Translations under genes and position numbers: made by a program
Notes under the pieces: model-generated
The model's input: only the letters and a program-made list of their open reading frames with translations
Database searches by the model: none
What the model was told of the DNA's origin: nothing
Assembly (NCBI GenBank): GCA_017549085.1
Contig: JAFYVO010000005.1
Coordinates: 1-6,398, forward strand
Reading direction: 5' to 3'
Source: Thermoguttaceae bacterium
GTDB taxonomy: Bacteria > Planctomycetota > Planctomycetia > Pirellulales > Thermoguttaceae
Length of the DNA: 6,398 bases
In this document: positions 1 through 5,780 of the stretch, one piece after another
Position numbering within the stretch: the stretch's first letter is position 1
Layout: the number at the start of each line of letters is the position of its first letter

Positions 1-2
1 CC

Positions 3-1355
3 TCGCGCGCTCCGAAGCCCGGTCGCCCGCGTTTTACATCTAATTCCCGCCAAGAGCGCGCCGCGGCCAACTCCGTTTTTGCGAACGCTCCGGTGAAAAA
101 GTCGAAACCGGTCGACGCGGACGATCCGCTCGCCGAAGAACTCGGGCACCGTCTGCAAAAGGTTCTCGCCGCGGCCGGGTACGGCAGCCGACGCAAGTGC
201 GAGGAACTCATCGCCGACGGTCGCGTCGAAGTCGACGGCGTCGTCGTTACGGAACTCGGCGTCCGCGTCTTCCCGCACGAACAGCGAATCCGCGTCGACG
301 GCGAAGCGCTCCCGAAAGCGAAACCGATTTACATCGCGCTCAACAAGCCGAAAAACACCCTTTGCACCAACAGCGACCCGCAAGGGCGACGCCGCGTCCT
401 CGACTTTGTCCCGGAACAGTTCGGCCGACTCTTCCCGGTCGGGCGCCTCGACCAAAACAGCGAAGGCCTCATCATTCTCACCAACGACGGCGCGCTCGCG
501 GAACGCCTCGCTCACCCGCGCTTCGAAACGCCGAAAAAGTACAAGGTGCAAGTCGCCGGGCTCGTCGATTACGAACTCGCTCGCGACCTCAAACGCGGCG
601 TCCACATCGCCGAAGGGATCGTCCAAGCGGACGACGTCGTTATTAAGTCCCGCCATAAGTTGAGTTCCGTTCTCGAAATCACCCTCACCGAAGGGAAAAA
701 CCGCGAAATTCGCCGAATGCTCGCTCGCCTCGGTCATAAGGTGATGCAGTTACAACGCGTCCAAGTCGGTTCGATCAAGCTCGGCAAAATGGCGCCCGGC
801 GAGTTCCGCCGCCTCAACTCGAAGGAAGTCGCCGAACTTTACCGCGTCGCACGAACGCCGAACGACGCCGCGTCGACGAAGCCGCGTTTGCGTCCGATCG
901 AAATTTCCGAAATCGAGTTGCGCAACGCCCCGGAAGAAGACGATCCGAAAAAATCAAAAAACGTTAAACAACAGGACGTTGCAAACGAAAGAACCGCCGC
1001 CGAAACGACGCCGCGTCGTCGACAGTTCGACCCGTCTTTCGAACGCTTTGCCGAACCGTCGCGACGCCGCGAAGCGAATCCGGATTTCCGCGAAGAATTT
1101 CGCTCCGAAGAACGAAGCGCCCGCCGTCGCCGCGTCCGCGAAGAATACGACGCCGAGGAACGCACCATCGGGCCGCGTAAATTCGACCGCGCCGAGCGCG
1201 AAGGCGGACGCGACCGCTTCAACGACGACGCGTCCGAACGTCGCGGCGGTAAAAAGCGTTTTGGCGACAAACCGTCGTTCAACGCTAACCGCAAGCCGAA
1301 CGGCGACTTCCGCGGCGGTTCGAAACGCGGCGCCGGCCCGAAACGCGGTCGCTAA
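3..1355 (+). CDS. rluB: RluB/RsuA-family 23S rRNA pseudouridine synthase, 5'-partial, with long charged C-terminal tail
   Basis: Isomerises a specific uridine to pseudouridine in ribosomal RNA, most likely 23S (RluB type), in the cytoplasm. Numbering from the GTG at 93, residues about 19-73 form an S4 RNA-binding domain (HRLQKVLAAAGYGSRR). The catalytic domain follows with LNKPKNTLCT (83-92), the family signature GRLDQNSEGL with catalytic Asp120, and GKNREIRRM (201-209). Residues about 256-420 are a low-complexity tail rich in Arg, Glu, Asp and Gly ending KRGAGPKRGR, probably disordered and RNA-binding; plain RluB proteins are nearer 250-300 residues. The first possible start in the window is GTG 93, but nothing like a ribosome binding site precedes it. 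The same frame has no stop back to base 3 and encodes 30 more residues of similar R/P/A/N-rich character. I therefore annotate the gene as entering from the left, with the true start outside. The family is secure; the exact target (RluB against RluE, RluF or RsuA) is not. Confidence 0.88.
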   Translation, partial: SRAPKPGRPRFTSNSRQERAAANSVFANAPVKKSKPVDADDPLAEELGHRLQKVLAAAGYGSRRKCEELIADGRVEVDGVVVTELGVRVFPHEQRIRVDGEALPKAKPIYIALNKPKNTLCTNSDPQGRRRVLDFVPEQFGRLFPVGRLDQNSEGLIILTNDGALAERLAHPRFETPKKYKVQVAGLVDYELARDLKRGVHIAEGIVQADDVVIKSRHKLSSVLEITLTEGKNREIRRMLARLGHKVMQLQRVQVGSIKLGKMAPGEFRRLNSKEVAELYRVARTPNDAASTKPRLRPIEISEIELRNAPEEDDPKKSKNVKQQDVANERTAAETTPRRRQFDPSFERFAEPSRRREANPDFREEFRSEERSARRRRVREEYDAEERTIGPRKFDRAEREGGRDRFNDDASERRGGKKRFGDKPSFNANRKPNGDFRGGSKRGAGPKRGR

Positions 1356-1408
1356 ACTTTCCGCCTTTTCGCCCTTAATATATATCGACGCAAAACGGCG
1401 ATTCCCGA

Positions 1409-1438
1409 CGACGTCGCGTCGCCCTGTTTGCGACGTCG
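1409..1438 (+). other. Inverted repeat in the rluB-pyrK gap; possible weak terminator
   Basis: CGACGTCGC at 1409-1417 pairs with GCGACGTCG at 1430-1438, giving a 9-bp stem with a 12-nt loop. A run of five T lies at 1448-1452, about ten bases past the stem, so this is at best an imperfect terminator for the pseudouridine synthase gene. CGACGTCG is self-complementary and the word is common in this genome's style, so the pairing could be incidental. The rest of the 168-nt gap holds AT-rich patches (TTAATATATAT at 1375-1385 and AATATTAC near 1468-1475) that could hold a pyrK promoter, but I see no convincing -35/-10 pair. Confidence 0.3.
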
Positions 1439-1511
1439 CGCGACAAATTTTTCGCCGTCGCGCAACGAATATTACACCGATTAACAACAAAAGCGCAACC
1501 AACTAAAACGC

Positions 1512-1517
1512 AAGGAG
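1512..1517 (+). promoter_or_regulatory. Ribosome binding site of pyrK
   Basis: AAGGAG lies six bases before the ATG at 1524, a canonical Shine-Dalgarno arrangement that fixes the pyrK start. It also shows that this genome uses strong sites, which makes the absence of one before GTG 93 more telling. Confidence 0.85.
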
Positions 1518-1523
1518 ATCGGC

Positions 1524-2384
1524 ATGTCGCACGATTGTATTACTCAACGTAAAGACGTTTGGACCGGCGTCGGGACGACGCTCGAAAACCGGCAAATCGC
1601 CGATTCGACTTGGAAAATTACGATCGAGGCGCCGGAGTTTGCGGCCCGCGTCGCGTCCGGCAAGTTCGTTATGCTTCGTCTTGTCGCCGGCGACGATCCG
1701 CTCCTCGGGCGACCGTTCGCAATTTACGACGCCGACAAGACTTCGGGCCGCGTCGAAGTCGTTTACGCGGTCGTCGGCAAAGGGACGAAACGGCTGACGG
1801 CGCTTCGCCCGGGCGACTCGATTCGCCTTTGGGGCCCGCTCGGGAACGGTTGGGGCGTCGCGCAACGCGACAAGGCGCCGAAAAACCTCGTTTTGGTCGC
1901 GGGCGGCGTTGGAAACGCGCCGTTCTATCTCTTTATCAAGGAACAACTTGAAGCGGCGAAAAAAGACCCGGCGAACGCTCCGAAAATTACGTATGTTTTC
2001 GGCGCGCGGTCGGCGGAACGTTTGAGCTGCGTCGAAGAATTTCAGGCGCTCGGCGTCGACGTTCGCATCGCGACGGAAGACGGAAGCGCCGGAACGAAGG
2101 GCTTTGTAACGGACGTGTTGCCGGAAATCTTGCCGGAAGACGTCGACCCGGCGGAAGTCCAACTCCTCTGCTGCGGCCCGAGCCCGATGTTGCGCGCGTT
2201 AGCGAAATACTCGGAAGCGCGCGGTTTCGAATGCTGGACGTCGCTCGAATCGCCGATGGCTTGCGGTTTGGGGATCTGCTTCTCCTGCGTCGTCGACTGG
2301 AAAACGGACGACGGAACTTGGGATTACAAACGCACTTGCGTCGACGGCCCGGTCTTCGACGCGTCCCGCCTCCGCTGGGATTGA
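1524..2384 (+). CDS. pyrK: Dihydroorotate dehydrogenase electron-transfer subunit PyrK (FAD and 2Fe-2S)
   Basis: PyrK partners PyrD (class 1B) in the cytoplasm and passes electrons from dihydroorotate oxidation through a 2Fe-2S cluster and FAD to NAD+, in de novo UMP synthesis. The 286-residue product has the ferredoxin-reductase-like order. An N-terminal FAD-binding barrel carries RPFAIYD (63-69) and GPLGNGW (104-110). A nucleotide-binding domain has GGVGNAP (127-133) and CCGPSPML (216-223). The C-terminal cluster motif is Cys247-x4-Cys252-x2-Cys255-x16-Cys272, the spacing typical of PyrK. Length is slightly above the usual 250-265, mainly from an N-terminal lead of about ten residues. The start is fixed by AAGGAG at 1512-1517. 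No pyrD is visible on either side, so the catalytic subunit must be elsewhere. The gene appears to be its own transcription unit, ending in a probable terminator at 2412-2459. Related sulfide dehydrogenase or NfnA-type subunits share the fold; context cannot exclude them, but PyrK fits best. Confidence 0.88.
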   Translation: MSHDCITQRKDVWTGVGTTLENRQIADSTWKITIEAPEFAARVASGKFVMLRLVAGDDPLLGRPFAIYDADKTSGRVEVVYAVVGKGTKRLTALRPGDSIRLWGPLGNGWGVAQRDKAPKNLVLVAGGVGNAPFYLFIKEQLEAAKKDPANAPKITYVFGARSAERLSCVEEFQALGVDVRIATEDGSAGTKGFVTDVLPEILPEDVDPAEVQLLCCGPSPMLRALAKYSEARGFECWTSLESPMACGLGICFSCVVDWKTDDGTWDYKRTCVDGPVFDASRLRWD

Positions 2385-2411
2385 CGCCGCGTAACCGCAG
2401 CCAACAAACGC

Positions 2412-2459
2412 GACGCGGCGCCGTCGTCAAAAAACGACGCCGCGTCAACGTCTTTCTTT
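2412..2459 (+). terminator. Probable intrinsic terminator of pyrK
   Basis: GACGCGGCG at 2412-2420 pairs with CGCCGCGTC at 2438-2446. Inside, TCGT (2424-2427) pairs with ACGA (2434-2437) around a CAAAAA loop, leaving a three-base bulge (CCG 2421-2423). The pyrimidine-rich tail TCTTTCTTT follows at 2451-2459 after a four-base gap. The stem is strong and sits 28 bases past the pyrK stop, but the tail is not an uninterrupted T-run, so efficiency is uncertain. Confidence 0.55.
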
Positions 2460-2473
2460 CCGCCGATTTCGTC

Positions 2474-2504
2474 TTGCAAGCGTCCGCTCGCCGTTCGCTA
2501 TCTT
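2474..2504 (+). promoter_or_regulatory. Possible promoter for the alpha-galactosidase-like gene (weak)
   Basis: TTGCAA at 2474-2479 resembles a -35 box, and CTATCT/TATCTT at 2498-2504 lies 18-19 bases further on as a poor -10 candidate. It falls after the pyrK terminator and would give a leader of about 130 nt. The match is marginal, and the rest of the 2385-2640 gap shows no stronger candidate, operator or small gene that I can support. Confidence 0.18.
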
Positions 2505-2627
2505 TCATCAAAACCACACAGCGCCGCCAATATTCGTTGGAACTTTTCGCGTTTATGACGCCGCGCAACATTCGCCAATACCACCCTTTATTTTTCAACA
2601 CTTCATTCGCAACGTTTACCCCGTTTT

Positions 2628-2633
2628 AGGAGG
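2628..2633 (+). promoter_or_regulatory. Ribosome binding site of the alpha-galactosidase-like gene
   Basis: AGGAGG is separated by seven bases from ATG 2641. It is a full-strength Shine-Dalgarno match and decides the start, even though the resulting N-terminus is not a classical signal peptide. Confidence 0.88.
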
Positions 2634-2640
2634 ACTCGCC

Positions 2641-4854
2641 ATGCAAAACGTCGTCGCGGCTTTTTTGCTTGCGCTCGGCGCTTGGAGCGTCGAATTCAAC
2701 GAAGCGACGTCGCGTCTTACGATGACGCACGCCGAAACTAACGTTCAAATTTCCGGCGAACTCGGGTTCGTCGTCGACGGCAAAGATTGGACCGTCGCCG
2801 CGCCGCGCGACGCCGTTTCGCACCGTCTCGCGCTTGTCGACCCGCAAGGGGAAGCGCAAGGTTATCTCGTCTTCAACGCCGACGGCGATCGACTCGAAGT
2901 CCTTGCGTATCACCGCACTAGACAGTTTTATCTCGGCGACGTTTCGTTCCGCGGCGACGTCGTTTTCCGCGACGATTCGTTCCCCTGCCGCACCTTCCCG
3001 AAAGTCGGCGAACGCGTTTTGCCCCTCGCGACCGGCGTCGTCGACTCCGCGACGAACGACTCCCTTTTCGCTCGCGAAGAAGACTTGGCGCTTCGTTTCG
3101 GCGCCGCGAACTTGCGCTTGACGTCGAAAAACGCCGCGACGCAACCCGTTGAAACGCCGAACTTTATCAATGGAGCGCAGTACGCCGTCGAAGCGTCCGG
3201 GCGGATTCACGAAGCGTCGGAAGCGGTCTTTTCGGTCGCCGTCGATAAACATTATTATCAAAAGCGTTGGGTTCCGTATTACTCGCCGATCGACCGCAAG
3301 CGCTGCCCGTCCCCGCCGACCGGCTGGATGTCTTGGAACCTCTATTTCGACACGGCGGGCGCGGAGGAAAACCTCGCCGAGGCGCGCGTCGGGAAGAAGT
3401 ATCTGCAACCGTTCGGGATGGAGTTTTGGTCGATCGAAAGCTGGCAAGGAAACAGCGATAAGTTGCCGGTTTCCGGGTTTTACAACTTGAACCTCGAAGT
3501 CAACGAACGCCAATTTCCGAAGGGGATGAAACAGCTCGCCGACGATATTCGCGCGCTCGGTTTTCGCCCCGGCCTTTGGACCGCGCCGTTCGGCACCGGC
3601 TCGAAGGAGTTTTACGAAGCGCACAAAGATTGGTTCCTGCACGATAAAGACGGGAACCCGACGCGCACCTGGAACGGCGTCTACACGATCGACCCGTCGA
3701 ACGACGAAATGGTCGCGCACATGCGCCGCATTCACGAAATCGCTTCTAAAGACTGGGGTTACGAATTCTTCAAGATCGACGGCATGTCCGGCGCGAACTC
3801 CGGTTACTGCGCCCACTTCTTCGAACGCGCCGACGTTCGCGCCGCGTTCGACAATCCGCAAGTCGAAGCGCCGTTCGAGCGTTGCGTCAAGGCGCTCCGC
3901 GAAGGGATCGGCGAAGACCGCGTTTTCCTCGCCTGTCAAGGGCACTTCACCGGGCCCGAAGCGGCGTTCGCGGACGCGGCCCGCACCGGCGCCGACGTCG
4001 TTCACCCGAACCAACCCGTTAAATGGGAAAACGTTATGCGTCAAGCCGGGCGCACGCTGAACCAAGTTTTCACGAACAACATCGTTTTCTTCTCCGACCC
4101 GGACACGCTCCTCGTCAACGAAGCGCTGTCGCTCGAAGAGGCCCGCGTCGCGACGACGGTCGTTTCGCTCCCGGGCCAAATGATGTTCGCCGGGGACAAA
4201 CTCGCGGAACTCCCGATGGAGCGAATGCGGCTCCTGCAGAAGACGCTCCCGGTTTGCGACGTCCGCCCGAGCGCGCTTTACCCGTATTTCGGCGCCGAGC
4301 TTCCGATTTGGAACCTTAAAGTCGGCAAGGACTTCGGCTCTTGGGACGTCGTCGCGCTCTTCAACTGGAGCGACGAAGAAACGACGGTCGGCTTCGACTT
4401 CGCGGAAATCGGGCTCGACGAAGCGCCGCGCGTCGCATTCGAGTTTTGGACCGAAACGTATCTCGGCGAAAACTCGACGCGCTTCGAAACGATCGTCCCG
4501 GCCCGCGGCGTCCGACTCTTGGCGTTGCACCGCAAAACCGACGTTCCGCAATTTTTGTCGAGCGACCGACACGTAACGCAAGGCGCGGTCGACCTTTGCG
4601 ATTGCCGATTCGACGCGGAAACGGCGACGCTTTCCCCGACGCTTCGCCTTGTCGCGGAAAACAAAACGACGGCGCGATTCCTCGTTCCGGCGGATTTTGC
4701 GTTCGTCGAAGCGACGGCGCAAGGAGAAGACGCTTCCAAAGTCGCGCTTGAAACGGCGCTGCAAGACGTCGACGGCGGTCAAATTTTGAGCGTCGGAGCG
4801 ACGGCGCCCGAAAGCGGCGATTACTCGATCCGCTTGAAGTTCGAGAAACGCTAA
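2641..4854 (+). CDS. Alpha-galactosidase-like glycoside hydrolase, clan GH-D (GH36-like), 737 aa
   Basis: Probable retaining exo-glycosidase releasing alpha-linked galactose or a related sugar. Residues about 15-215 look like the N-terminal beta-sandwich. The TIM barrel begins at PPTGWMSWNLYF (225-236), a hallmark of GH36/GH27 relatives. It continues through FRPGLWTAPF (308-317) to FKIDG (377-381), where Asp380 is the predicted nucleophile, then CQGHF (432-436), and RTGADV (448-453), where Asp452 is the best acid/base candidate. FSDPDTL (484-490) and PGQMMFAGDKL (511-521) match later barrel conserved blocks. Residues about 565-630 form the usual C-terminal beta-domain, and about 633-737 a further beta-rich domain beginning DVPQFLSSDRHVTQGAVDL. 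The N-terminus is hydrophobic (VVAAFLLALGAW) but has no Lys or Arg before it, so export is uncertain. The start is fixed by AGGAGG at 2628-2633. No transporter, regulator or other sugar gene adjoins it, and it ends at a strong terminator. The clan is confident; substrate is not, since this group also includes enzymes for other alpha-linked sugars. Confidence 0.83.
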   Translation: MQNVVAAFLLALGAWSVEFNEATSRLTMTHAETNVQISGELGFVVDGKDWTVAAPRDAVSHRLALVDPQGEAQGYLVFNADGDRLEVLAYHRTRQFYLGDVSFRGDVVFRDDSFPCRTFPKVGERVLPLATGVVDSATNDSLFAREEDLALRFGAANLRLTSKNAATQPVETPNFINGAQYAVEASGRIHEASEAVFSVAVDKHYYQKRWVPYYSPIDRKRCPSPPTGWMSWNLYFDTAGAEENLAEARVGKKYLQPFGMEFWSIESWQGNSDKLPVSGFYNLNLEVNERQFPKGMKQLADDIRALGFRPGLWTAPFGTGSKEFYEAHKDWFLHDKDGNPTRTWNGVYTIDPSNDEMVAHMRRIHEIASKDWGYEFFKIDGMSGANSGYCAHFFERADVRAAFDNPQVEAPFERCVKALREGIGEDRVFLACQGHFTGPEAAFADAARTGADVVHPNQPVKWENVMRQAGRTLNQVFTNNIVFFSDPDTLLVNEALSLEEARVATTVVSLPGQMMFAGDKLAELPMERMRLLQKTLPVCDVRPSALYPYFGAELPIWNLKVGKDFGSWDVVALFNWSDEETTVGFDFAEIGLDEAPRVAFEFWTETYLGENSTRFETIVPARGVRLLALHRKTDVPQFLSSDRHVTQGAVDLCDCRFDAETATLSPTLRLVAENKTTARFLVPADFAFVEATAQGEDASKVALETALQDVDGGQILSVGATAPESGDYSIRLKFEKR

Positions 4855-4888
4855 ACGCTTCCGCTTAACGCGTTAAGACGTTAAACGC

Positions 4889-4931
4889 AAAAACGCCGCG
4901 CCGACCGTTTTCGGGTCGCGCGGCGTTTTTT
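4889..4931 (+). terminator. Strong, bidirectional intrinsic terminator between convergent genes
   Basis: AAAAACGCCGCGC at 4889-4901 pairs perfectly with GCGCGGCGTTTTT at 4918-4930. One C is bulged (4902), then GACC (4903-4906) pairs with GGTC (4914-4917) around a 7-nt GTTTTCG loop. Six T follow at 4926-4931 on the plus strand, 35-77 bases past the glycosidase stop. On the minus strand the same stem is followed by five T, about 95 bases beyond the DUF5662 stop at 5025, so it can terminate both convergent transcripts. Confidence 0.9.
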
Positions 4932-5068
4932 GTTTCTTGGGCGGCAACGGTTACTCGGCGTCGTTTTGCGTTTCTTCGCCGAAACGGTTGCCCGGCGGCG
5001 TTTTGCGTTTCTTCGCCGAAACGGTTATTCGACGTCGTTTTTCGTTCTTTCCGCTTCAAAGGCGTTTC
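4921..5068. repeat. Tandem array of ~37-bp units, two near-identical and two degenerate
   Basis: Units run 4921-4957, 4958-4994, 4995-5031 and 5032-5068. The second and third differ at only four of 37 positions and share a 28-base identical core (4962-4989 and 4999-5026). The first and fourth are recognisable but diverged. Each of the two central units contains CGTTTC-TTCGCC-GAAACG (4969-4986 and 5006-5023), a 6-bp hairpin with a 6-nt loop. The first unit coincides with the 3' arm and T-run of the terminator at 4889-4931. The third carries the stop codon of the minus-strand DUF5662 gene, and the fourth lies inside that gene's last codons. The array has no spacers, so it is not CRISPR. Confidence 0.75.
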
Positions 5069-5606
5069 GCGCTTCGTCGTAAAGCGTTCTCGCGCGGCGC
5101 AACGGGCGCAAACTTTCCTCGGCGGCGAGCGCTTCCAACATCGCGAAATGAAACCGTTTCGAAATCGGATGCATATTGACCGGACGGCGCGCGTCGCGGC
5201 GGCGCCACCAAGCGAGGAGTCCGGCAAAACGGAAATCCTTACCGTTATACACTTTGGACGCGGAAATGCAGTCGCAAACCATTTCGAGCGCGTACCCGAA
5301 CGGCATAGGAATCGGCGTTCCCTTCTCGTCGAGCCAGTCGAGCCAATACTCGTAATGGTGCGGGTTGCGCCCCTTGTGATGGAGCCAAGCGAGCGAAAAA
5401 CCGTTGACCTCGCGGGAAATCCCGACCGGCGAACGCTTGCCGTCGAAGTAGCGAACCGACTCGAAAAACTCGAACGGCGAGTACTTCGACCAGTCGTGCA
5501 TAAAACCGCGCCAAGGGATTCCGGCGTAACTACAGTACGCGAAAACGAGCGCCTTGTGTCGCGTTATCAAACAAAAATGCTTTACCGCTTTCGTTAACCA
5601 GTTCAT
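5025..5606 (-). CDS. DUF5662-family protein, 193 aa, function unknown
   Basis: No function is established for this family. The protein is predicted soluble, with no signal peptide or clear membrane segment. The conserved core has RHKALVF (16-22), the block GFMHDWSKYSPFEF (34-47), FSLAWLHHKGRNPHHYEYW (70-88) and EMVCDCISASKVYNGKDF (108-125). His17, His37-Asp38, Lys41, His76/77, His83/84 and Asp112 are spaced like the metal ligands of HD-domain phosphohydrolases, so a metal-dependent hydrolase is conceivable; this is inference. Two starts compete. A longer frame begins at 5720, but that would put the whole terminator at 5679-5708 inside the gene. ATG 5606 has AAGAGGG (complement of 5614-5620) seven bases upstream and begins just before the conserved region, so I chose it. 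The C-terminal third is charged and helical (REARTL-like Arg/Glu-rich stretch). The 3' end overlaps the 37-bp repeat array. It lies downstream of, and on the same strand as, the PpiD-like gene, but a terminator separates them. Confidence 0.8.
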   Translation of the reverse strand: MNWLTKAVKHFCLITRHKALVFAYCSYAGIPWRGFMHDWSKYSPFEFFESVRYFDGKRSPVGISREVNGFSLAWLHHKGRNPHHYEYWLDWLDEKGTPIPMPFGYALEMVCDCISASKVYNGKDFRFAGLLAWWRRRDARRPVNMHPISKRFHFAMLEALAAEESLRPLRRARTLYDEARNAFEAERTKNDVE

Positions 5607-5613
5607 CGTCTCG

Positions 5614-5620
5614 CCCTCTT
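5614..5620 (-). promoter_or_regulatory. Ribosome binding site of the DUF5662 gene
   Basis: On the minus strand AAGAGGG ends seven bases before the ATG at 5606, inside a purine stretch AAGGAAAGAGGG (5625-5614). It favours 5606 over the longer frame starting at 5720. Confidence 0.7.
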
Positions 5621-5678
5621 TCCTTACCGCGATCAACGCTCGTCGCCGACGTTCCGCTTTCAACGACGCAACGACGCG

Positions 5679-5708
5679 AAAAAACCCGACGTCGCGAGAA
5701 CGTCGGGT
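5679..5708 (-). terminator. Intrinsic terminator of the PpiD/SurA-like gene
   Basis: Read on the minus strand, ACCCGACGT pairs with ACGTCGGGT (plus positions 5700-5708 and 5684-5692) around a 7-nt loop, and T's continue through 5679. The T-run is six bases, of which the first closes the stem. It sits 73 bases past the stop at 5781 and before the DUF5662 start, so the two minus-strand genes are probably separate units. No clear promoter for DUF5662 is visible in the remaining 70 bases. Confidence 0.85.
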
Positions 5709-5780
5709 CGAATCGAACACGCTCCCAACGAGCGACGCGACGGCGTTAAACAGTCGCGGCGCTCGGGTTATCGGGGCGAA

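Noticed and set aside
1381..1470. CGACGTCG-type palindromes as operator sites
   Set aside because: The same words recur within coding regions throughout the window, so they reflect base and codon style more than a specific binding site.
839..1502. Long overlapping frames on both strands over the tail of the pseudouridine synthase gene
   Set aside because: Their products are low-complexity Arg/Ser/Ala-rich sequences with no domain. The in-frame tail continues directly from the enzyme core to a stop, so these are shadows.
1987..2601. Minus-strand frame over the pyrK end and the following gap
   Set aside because: The product is Arg/Ser-rich with no motif, it crosses the probable terminator, and it has no ribosome binding site.
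2385..2640. Possible small gene or riboswitch before the glycosidase
   Set aside because: A plus-strand frame running out of pyrK (2231-2629) crosses it but is Arg-rich and motif-free. I see no conserved riboswitch-type arrangement, only the terminator and a weak promoter candidate.
2626..4782. A 718-residue open frame on the minus strand, antisense to almost the whole glycosidase gene
   Set aside because: It is a by-product of the strong codon bias: GAC/GTC, TTC/GAA and CGC/GCG codons read as sense codons on the opposite strand. It is Arg- and Val-rich, lacks recognisable motifs and a ribosome binding site, and the plus-strand gene has clear catalytic motifs.
4921..5068. CRISPR array
   Set aside because: The units are directly tandem without spacers, there are only two good copies, and no cas gene is present.
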